21,498 bases of DNA from Apostichopus californicus (Eukaryota; Echinodermata; Holothuroidea; Aspidochirotida; Stichopodidae), in contig JAIPMN010023442.1 in NCBI GenBank assembly GCA_020650975.1, forward strand, positions 1,415 to 22,912, read 5' to 3'. Made by a program: the position numbers and the translations under genes. Shown one piece after another: positions 10,197 through 19,100 of this stretch. Every line of letters begins with the position of its first letter. Positions within the stretch are counted from its first letter, which is position 1. Below the pieces are notes generated by a model. The model was not told the origin of the DNA and made no database searches. It was given only the letters and a program-made list of their open reading frames with translations.

Positions 10197-13100
10197 GTAA
10201 GTATTCGTTTGGCTTTTTATTACTACAGTGAATAATTTATCCAGTACTTTAATTTCAATGATTGTATAGATTTTAAAGGTACTGGAGAAGACCACAATAA
10301 TTGTGGGTCACTAAAAATCTCTACTCAAAGGGGATGAAGATTTCTTACTCTCCAAAGTAGGCATAAAGTGATGTAACATTTACATCAGCTAGTCCCAATT
10401 TTCATTAGGTTTACTCGATCACCCCTTTGAGAAAAATATTAAAAGTGGTTTTCTAATGTCAAGTGCTGCATCAGTTTTCAGTGGTCCCTGTTTTGGCCCA
10501 TTTTCCTGGAAGATTTAATCCCATGTCATGGGAGTTAAAGTATGCCTACTTATAAAGCTAAGTTTCATAAAGTCATTTCCAGACTATGCCCAAAGAGTCA
10601 GGAGGTAAAACAAAAACAAATGTGGGGATCGTGTAAAGAATATTCACACACTTATGTAGTTATATATTCTGCTTTGTGTTGTTGAGTGTTTATGCTGTAT
10701 TTATGTTCCATTCATTACGTTACAGTGACACCACTCGACGTTGTCAAAATCCGTTTACAGGTCCAAGCTAAGCCACTGGCCAGAGGTAAGGTTTTCTTTT
10801 CCCATAGTTGAATACATTAAAAAAAAATAAATATGTGTCAGTTTTCAAGTGCTCTAATAACTTGTCCAAATAGAACTTTTTGTCTAGTTTGAAATTTTCC
10901 ATCTACCTTTATTGTTGATTTTCATCTATGGTAAGTAGTGAAAAGTTTGATGAAAATTTATTATTGGTGCCTATATGATTTAGCTGCAATACTGTTCAAA
11001 TTGACATACCTTTCCAAGAGAGGCATGTTAAGGACCCATAAACAATTAAACATACATATATACCACAACTGCATGAAAATCACTTTGTTAGAAATTCTTC
11101 TTAACAACATTCTGAGAGATAACTCTTGCATTATGTCTTCTGCATGCCTCTGTTAAACATGCCCCCACTGTAACATGCCCCTCCCCCCAGTGAAGCCAGG
11201 TTCCTCTTTTCCTCTGGCTGGTTCTAGTGAAGTTTTTTGGTTGTCTACTTGAATTTTTTAAAATTTTTGGCCATCCTGCAGAAGTTGTGGAGCACAGCAC
11301 AGCTCTATCAGGCTGTCCCCCTCCACCTCCCCTCCCCCTCCCCACCTTCCTGTGTCAGTAACGACCATACCAAGCAAATTTGCACATCTCTAGTATACTG
11401 TATCATTTGATTTGCACTACTGTAGGTGATTGTTTTATATATTGTAATGGACTGATGGACCATGTATGCACTTGTCTCAATGGAAATGGAAAACCCTGGT
11501 ACAAGTCTCCGGGACATTTCAACGGAACAATGGTTAGTATACAAAGTAAAGTTTAGGAGTTATTGACCCCAAATATACTAGAAACTTTTATAAAGAATGG
11601 TCATGCATGCTCAAAATTTAACAAATATGTTTACTGCCACTTTCAAAGCATCTGAACATTCTATTGTGACTATTCTCCACTGTCTTAGAATAATTTTTAA
11701 ATGAATGTTCTGTTGATAATTATAGGCAATTTAGGCCAAGTCTTGAACATATAATGATGATCTTAAGGGAATGTTGTATTTATTTACACATTTTCGTTTG
11801 TACAGTGCTACTTGGTGCTGGGTGTTTACATCTTTTCATGTGCCTTCTATTTTCACCCTTTTATTTTAAATCAGCTTTTCTCTTTAGTTTATAAATCAAT
11901 ACCTGACTTGTAGTCTTATTGTTAGTAAAGCAGTCAAGTATGACATAGGATTAGTAATTTATATGTAACATGCCATATAAACTAAGAAATGCAGTCGGTG
12001 CAGGCTGCATTTGAATATACCAGTAGCACGTTAAGTTTTTGGCAAGTGACATACTCTTTAAAGCTGTAAATGGTGATGAGACATTGGTACAGTTACCAAG
12101 CATAGAACACAGACTACTAGAGGATGTGCTGGAGAAAGTCCTAACCACTCTTTCATTGTATCAAATTGTATCTTCACTTGCAACATTTTATCACATCAAA
12201 GAGTCAGTTTGGCCTGCATTTGTTAACTTTGTTCATCTGTAATACATATCTTTTGTATCTCTTTTGTATGTACAGGATGCTATGGTTAAGATAACTAAAA
12301 ATGAAGGCATTACAAGGCTATGGAGTGGTCTCCCACCTACACTGTGAGTACTCAATTCCATGAAATAGATTCCTCATTAAAGTGAAGTTTACAAACTTGT
12401 AGATTTGTTTCATACCTATAGTGGAGATGGTGGGAGGTGGGCAGTGGGGAGGGGGGATGGCAGGGGTAAGCAACATAAATGAGACTTTACTTATAAATCC
12501 TTCTTCAAGTTTCCATTAAACTGTCATGCATGCTTTATATTCCATTTTAGACTGATGGCTGTCCCTGCAACCGTCCTTTACTACACCACGTATGATCAAC
12601 TTAGAATACGCTTCCTTCAAAAGTTTTCACAAGAAAATAGAATATATGCTCCAGTATTTGCCGGTGGCATTTCCAGAGGTAAGAGATTCCTTGCTTTCCA
12701 GGGAATCAGAATTCAGGTTCTTGCGGGGTAAAAGGTAAAAGAAGAATTAGTGAAGGCTAAAATGGACCAAGCTAGTGTATTATGCTATCATTTCTTGTTG
12801 TATTAATGTATTGTGTTTATACTTTTATCTCCAGTTTTTGCTGTTTCAATCATCAATCCATTGGAGTTAATCCGTACAAACATGCAGTCAAAGCCGCTGT
12901 CTTATGCCGAGCTGGTCAGTTGCATTAGGACTGCGGTAGAAGTTGATGGCTTCGTATCCCTATGGAGGGGCCTCGGTCCAACTTTACTCAGAGATGTGCC
13001 TTTCTCTGGTTAGTTGCACTATGGTAGCAAAATGTAGTCACCACTAATCAAAAATTGGAATATTTTATTCATTTGCATCAGCATTTCTGTATTAAGTTTC

Positions 13101-16100
13101 TGTATATATTATGAAAATAACAAAGTTTAAGAGAAATCTGCTATGTATTTTGAGGCCATATGAGGCCATATTTACTGTTGTGAAATAACATCAGCTGATC
13201 GAACCATCAAGAAACTCCACTGATCTGTTAAACTGTTCAAATAGAGGTAATTAGTTAAATTTAGATTAAAACGATTTGCTTAGTTATCACTCGAAGTTTG
13301 CACAAACCTCTTCATGTCTGAAGTCAAATTTGAAATTGATTATAAAGACAGAGAACATAATCTGGTGTAAATTCTACGCCAACACTACCCACCTCCCACA
13401 CCCTCTCTCCACCCCCTTTACCTTGGACTTTATCTTTAGATTACATATCCTCTAGTCATGGTAGATTGATTTTCAAGAGAAATCCAGACTAAATTTGGAC
13501 AAGGCATTCATTTCCAGATTTAGAAGTGTTGTATATAATCATGGCATATTATTTTTGATTGAGTTTGACACAAACCAAACATAGCTATTGGTCTATGTGA
13601 TACGGATACCTGTCATGAACAACCTCCCCCTCCCCCTGTCCTACCTCCCTCCCCATCTCCACAGCCACGGAGACACAAACTCAACCATCATTTATGTGAT
13701 ACAGATACATGTCATGAACAACTCCCCCCTCCCTGCCCTCCCTCCCTCCCCACCTCCACAGCCAAGGAGACACAAACCCACCCATCATTAATTTGATACA
13801 GATACCTGTCATGAACAACTACTTAATAACTACTAAATATGACATCATTGACCCACATGTGCTTCAATTGTTTATGGTTTTCTTCATTTTAGCAATGTTA
13901 ATTTTCTATAGTAATTGAGATGGGTTTCGCAAATGCTGACTCTAAAATATTGACGCTGGTTAAGTGATCTAATGATACAGTAGCATCGGTTTCAGGGTCA
14001 ACACTTTAACACTCCATCTTGAAACTACGGCAAGAGAAACAGAGAGAAAGTGAGCAGTTTAGATCCTATTGGTAGTATGACATCACAGAATTACAAAAAT
14101 GACAGCTTCCAGACATGACTTGTAAACAAGGATATCTCAGCCCCAAACGGAGATTTTTCTTAGCTGTGAGTTGTTCTTCGAAAAGCTCTGTCATAAAAGC
14201 TGAAGATGATGGTTTGATATGTGTCCCCCGTTAAAATCACATATAAATAAAATCAATTAAATTCACAGGCCTTGAAGAGGTAAAAAGGAGGCAATTTAAT
14301 TGATGTCTTCTATTTTCTTTTACAGCTATTCATTGGTTCTTTTATGACTACTTTCGTACAAAATTACACAAGTACCTGGACAGGGACATCCCAACTTTTT
14401 CTGGGGCCTTCATCTGTGGTGCTTTATCTGGCACAGTGAGTTGCTAATATCATATTATCACTCTTGGATTGTCAGTTTTATGTATTATGAAGGTAAGCTG
14501 TTTGACCACCAGACTCCTGTGAACAGATGTTCAATTAAACTTGCAGTGCAATTAAACTTGTCGTCTGCATTTAAATTTTGGCTTTGGTATACAGCATAAC
14601 TGGGTTTTGTACAGGGAACAAATTTGAATCTCTGAGAAAAGGCTCTTACAATTGTTATACACAGTTATCCCTCTGACCTCTGACCTGGGGAAAGCAAATC
14701 TTGCATCGAGCTAGTTACATTCGTTCTTGACTAGTCCTCCGGGCCTGTAGACACTTATAGCAATTTAAGAAAATCAAATATAAAATAATTAAATGAGTAA
14801 AAGTAAGTTGGTTTGACGTTACGATCCTAACAGGATCTTCTTCAGGATCTCCTATTTTTCTCCACACCTTTCTGTCTTTGTCCTTCTCTAGTTAATTCCC
14901 CACCCTCTTCCATTAATCCTCTCTTTGTCCCTCTACAGTTTATCTTCTACCTCTCCTCTTCCTCCTGTTTTCTTTCTTCTCTCCATCCCTTGTCTACTAA
15001 ATCCATCTATCTCTTTGTGTTCACCCTGCTCATTAACCTGTCTATTCTGTGTGTATTTGTCCCTTCTGTTACTGTTACTTGTCATTTAGCCTCTGAAGAA
15101 GATCCTGCCAGAATCGAAACGTGAGGCCAACTTACTTTTACATATTTTCTAACGCAGGCTCTGTAGTGGATAAGCAGTTTGCTAACAGCTTTGTTTTATT
15201 TTGATAAAATTATACAGGATTGAAACCCCATTGTGTAATTCTGAAAAGCAGTTACTAGTAAACAAAATTTCAGTTTCCCTCTGCCAAAGAATATGTCTCA
15301 GCACACGCGGGACTAGTACAGTGTTTGAAATAACATCGATTTACTGCATAGCTCTCTTTGGCATAACGATTATCTTTGGGGCCTGGCCGGGGCCAAGGAT
15401 TAGATGGGGCCTTTATAGCGAGAGAAGCAATAAAAATCAGTTCCCACATCTTTTTAGTGATACTGACCCAGTGACTTCTAAAAGCAATGTGCTATCGGTA
15501 CGTTTATGTTTAAAAGCTCGAGGCCCCATGGTCCAGGGCCTTGCCTGCTACACCACTTAATTGCTAACTACCTGCTCTAGAATAGTTCCACAAGGCAGTT
15601 GCTCCTTGGTTTGCTAAATATGCTGTGTTCTGGGCATGTATGTGGTCTGGAACAAACCGTACATCAGAACTGATCTCTGCACTGTTAAGTCAAAGCATTT
15701 ATTAAAGCTCTGGTGTATGCATTGTGGATAGACCCTAGTGAAAGTAGCCCCCTCTATATACATATGGCACACTATCTCCATAGACATTGTATGTCGAGGG
15801 TAAAAGAAGGAAGGTGTTGTTTAACCCTGTACATACCATAAACTGCTAAGTATGATATTCAGTCAGAATAGTTTCTACCCAGCTACCCATGCTTTCCGAA
15901 TCATTCCAACTCAAGGTCAACTTTCTGACTATAATTTAGTATGTGGTAAGTAAACCTCACCCTATCTACAGCTTGGTGCTTCATGCTGGGCGCCTGTTAC
16001 AAAAAGCGGAAACAAATTTAACTGAATGTTATATCCTGTTCTGGTTTTTGCATGATGAGCTTTTAAACCTCCTTGTTTGCCTTTTATTGATGGTTTCTGC

Positions 16101-19100
16101 TGTATGAATGTTCAGTGAAGGGTCTTTCAATCTGCATTCTTGTAAAGAGATTTATTCACAGGGCCCCAAAAAGCTAAGTATGTGGCAGTGACCTGCCCCT
16201 AATTGGAACATTTTACCAGAAATAATAAGGCAATTTATTAAGTAGTGCTCTGTTTGAACATCTAAATAATCAAATGGTTCTAATTGTGACTGGTTATAAA
16301 TATCTCTACACACACGTTAACTTACCGGATGTTGGAATTTAAATTAAGCATAATAAAATACACACTCAGTATCATGTTAGCCATGTAGGTGTAATAGCTG
16401 CAATGGAAAGGATAAAAAGGCGATTAGTGTTTTTAGCAAATACTGTTTGCAAAATGTGCTTGGGTGGTCATTTTAAAACACATTGCGACCCCCAACCCCA
16501 CCCCTCCCAAAAACAAGATAAGAAATACAACAGTACAAGGACTTTCATGGCCATTTGAAAGTGGATGACTTTGAAATGCATACTTGTGAATAATTTATGC
16601 AGAAATTCTCAAACCATTCAATAATTGTTTGATTTCTTATTGCAACAGATTGCTTCCATCATGACACAACCCTTTGATGTCGTCAAGACTCAGCGCCAGG
16701 TAGAATTGGGTGACAGGACATCAATGAAAAGTAAGTGATACGTTTGGTAGGAAAGATTGAAACATCTTGAGCCACTGAAGGCAGTCCATGATCGAACAAG
16801 TAAATGTTACGATTAGGTGACAAATTATTGCCATCGAAGCCTCTCCCCCTCCTCCCCCCTTTCAGTACGAAACCATTGTTTGATCACTTCCAGTGAATAC
16901 ACTATTTTACTTAGTACCCGACACTTTCAAATGTTGATGAAGTTGATTTATGGTGAATTGATTGTTAAGTAGGTTGTGATGCCTAAGAAACCTCAAAACA
17001 ATTTTTTTTTTATCATACTAGAAGTGAAGGCGGGGGGGGGGGGTGGGTGGGTGGGGAGGATAGATCAAGATCAATTTCTGAAATGTTTGGTCCCATAGAA
17101 GTTTAAATTATGAGAGCAGTAAGGCTACATGGCAAGCAACCTCTAAGCATTTTGGCTTCATTTCCAATTTGAATGAAATCGACAATATGAGCAAACGGGT
17201 TCATGGGAAATTCTTCAAGGTTTTCCAAGCTTGTTTTTAATAATGTCAATAGTGCAAGTTTAGTGGTCACCAGCAACTCAAATTGATAATTGCCATCCAT
17301 GTCAGCGAGAGAGAGACATCACTCAATGTTTATGTTCATATTAAATTTACACTCTAATGATCGACGCATTTCTGTTCATATTTATGATCTATTAATTAGT
17401 CCTGCTTCTGTAATATTAGGTGGCCTCATAGCAGTGGGATGGTTTCAAAGAACGTCAATATTGCCTGGGTACCAGCAATGCCAATTAATATTTGCCATCC
17501 ATGCTAGAGAGATATAAACATCACTCAATATTTCAATATTTATGTTGATATCAACATTGACATATGTCTGTACATATTAATTATTCGTCCTGCCTCTGTA
17601 GTATCATGACCAGTGTTGTAGCCACGCCGGTCGGCGCCGGTCGGGCGTAACCGCCACTAGTGCTTGCCGACCGGCACTCAGAGTAAATCAGCATCCTACC
17701 GACCGCCACTCAAGCTTCCTACCGACCGTCACAAAAATCAGTAAATCTTGTATTAAATGAAATCAAAATACACTGAAAATTACCTGTGTCAAACTCGAAA
17801 TAATTTACCCAAAATATTGCTATTCTGAATCAGAATTTAGAATACTGTAGTCCGATTCTCTAGCCTGAACAAAACCAAATAAAAATAGGGGTAGAATAGA
17901 GCCACCTAAGGCCATTGAAATCAACTAAAACCCTGTAGCTTTGGGGGCTTTGCCCCTCGAACCCCACCAAGGGCCCCTGGACCTCACGCAGAGGAGGGCT
18001 CGCTATGCTCGCGGGCTGGCTTCGCTCGCCATCGTCAGACAAATTAGCCGCCACTCTCTTCAAATTAGCCAGCACTCACTTTCTCCTGGCTACAACACTG
18101 ATCATGACCATAATAGTGTCATACTCAATCTGTGCAACTTATGTTTGGCTAGGTATAACTGCTGCAAACAGAAACAAAAAATAGCAACTAGTGAGAGTGA
18201 TTGTTGAGATTTGTTTTGAAAAGTAAATGCACTTTTTGAAGATTCTAAGTAACTGCAACAACATTTATGCCGCAAACTAAAATTACAGTTTCCATTCAAG
18301 ATTTAAAGCTTTTTGTGAGCTTCTGTCATGCAGGGAAGGCTCACACTGGGCGGCACCGGGCTGCTGCGCCCAGCAGTTCTGAATGCCGCCCAGCACAAAC
18401 AGTATTTTAAACATTTCCGCCCGGCACTTTTTTTTATGATAATAGCAAATTTTACCGTAACCAAAATCTGGGAGAATACATGGCTCAGAATTGGAAAAAT
18501 AGCACCACCTAACAATACTTCATGAGCAAAATTTGTCCAGTGGGGAGGGGGTACCCACCCATGAGATCCCTCTCCCAGGGTGTGGATCACACTATCGCAC
18601 AATCTGCCCGGCACTCAAATATTCCTGAGCACATCCCTGGTTATGTTTGATATGAACTTCTGGTACTTCAAACATGTTTCTTTAATGATTTGAGCATTCT
18701 CTGGTCAAAAATCATATTTCCAAATTGCGACCCCAGATATCACAGGGACAAACAATTATGCATTTTTAAATGCAACACCTATTATTTTCTTGTTCACATC
18801 TATTTGAATCTCCTTTTCCTTAAAATGGTTAAGACAAGGCTTATGTTTGTTCAGATTGGAAGTTTCTAAGATTTGTTTTTTTTACAGCCTGCTTTGGCAA
18901 GCTACTATTCAACTAAAATTTTTCTTTGCATTTCTTCGACAGATACCAAAGGTAATATGCAGGGCACCAAAGATGTCCTGATGCATATTTATGCAAGCAG
19001 AGGAATCAATGGAATTTATGCTGGTGAGAATTCTTCACAATAAATACAGATTGTGTCTTTATTAATTGATGGTATTGATTTTAAAAATAACTTGTAATCT

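Larger units (their letters stand above)
10197..12275 (+). other. Carrier introns 1-3 (coding-exon numbering)
   Basis: Introns 10197-10725, 10786-11425 and 11533-12275. The second holds a C-rich patch (about 11160-11190 and 11313-11346). I see no genes; the open frames in these stretches are chance or run over exon edges. Confidence 0.85.
12344..14325 (+). other. Carrier introns 4-6
   Basis: Introns 12344-12550, 12679-12834 and 13009-14325. The first contains a G-rich tract at about 12426-12467 with several GGGG runs. The third contains a C-rich patch near 13385-13420 and the 99-bp tandem repeat. Otherwise nothing recognisable. Confidence 0.85.
16731..18942 (+). other. Carrier intron 8
   Basis: 2212 bp, phase 1. 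The most transposon-rich intron: a G-tract (17032-17060), a diverged direct duplication (17281-17419 and 17483-17608), the hAT element (17611-18100) and a second hAT-like MITE (18331-18639). Open frames inside match the elements, not genes. Confidence 0.88.

Noticed and set aside
13588-13791. 67-codon proline-rich frame
   Set aside because: It is the translation of the 99-bp tandem repeat with its CCCTCC block, inside a carrier intron.
15201-15560. 119-codon frame, the longest uninterrupted one in the window
   Set aside because: It resembles no family I know, lies in an intron next to a fold-back element, and has no supporting structure. Its CAGTGTTTGAAATA stretch looked like a hAT end, but no matching inverted end or target duplication was found.
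17860-18614. Several overlapping frames on both strands
   Set aside because: They lie within or across the two MITE sequences, and both strands are open because of GC-rich composition.
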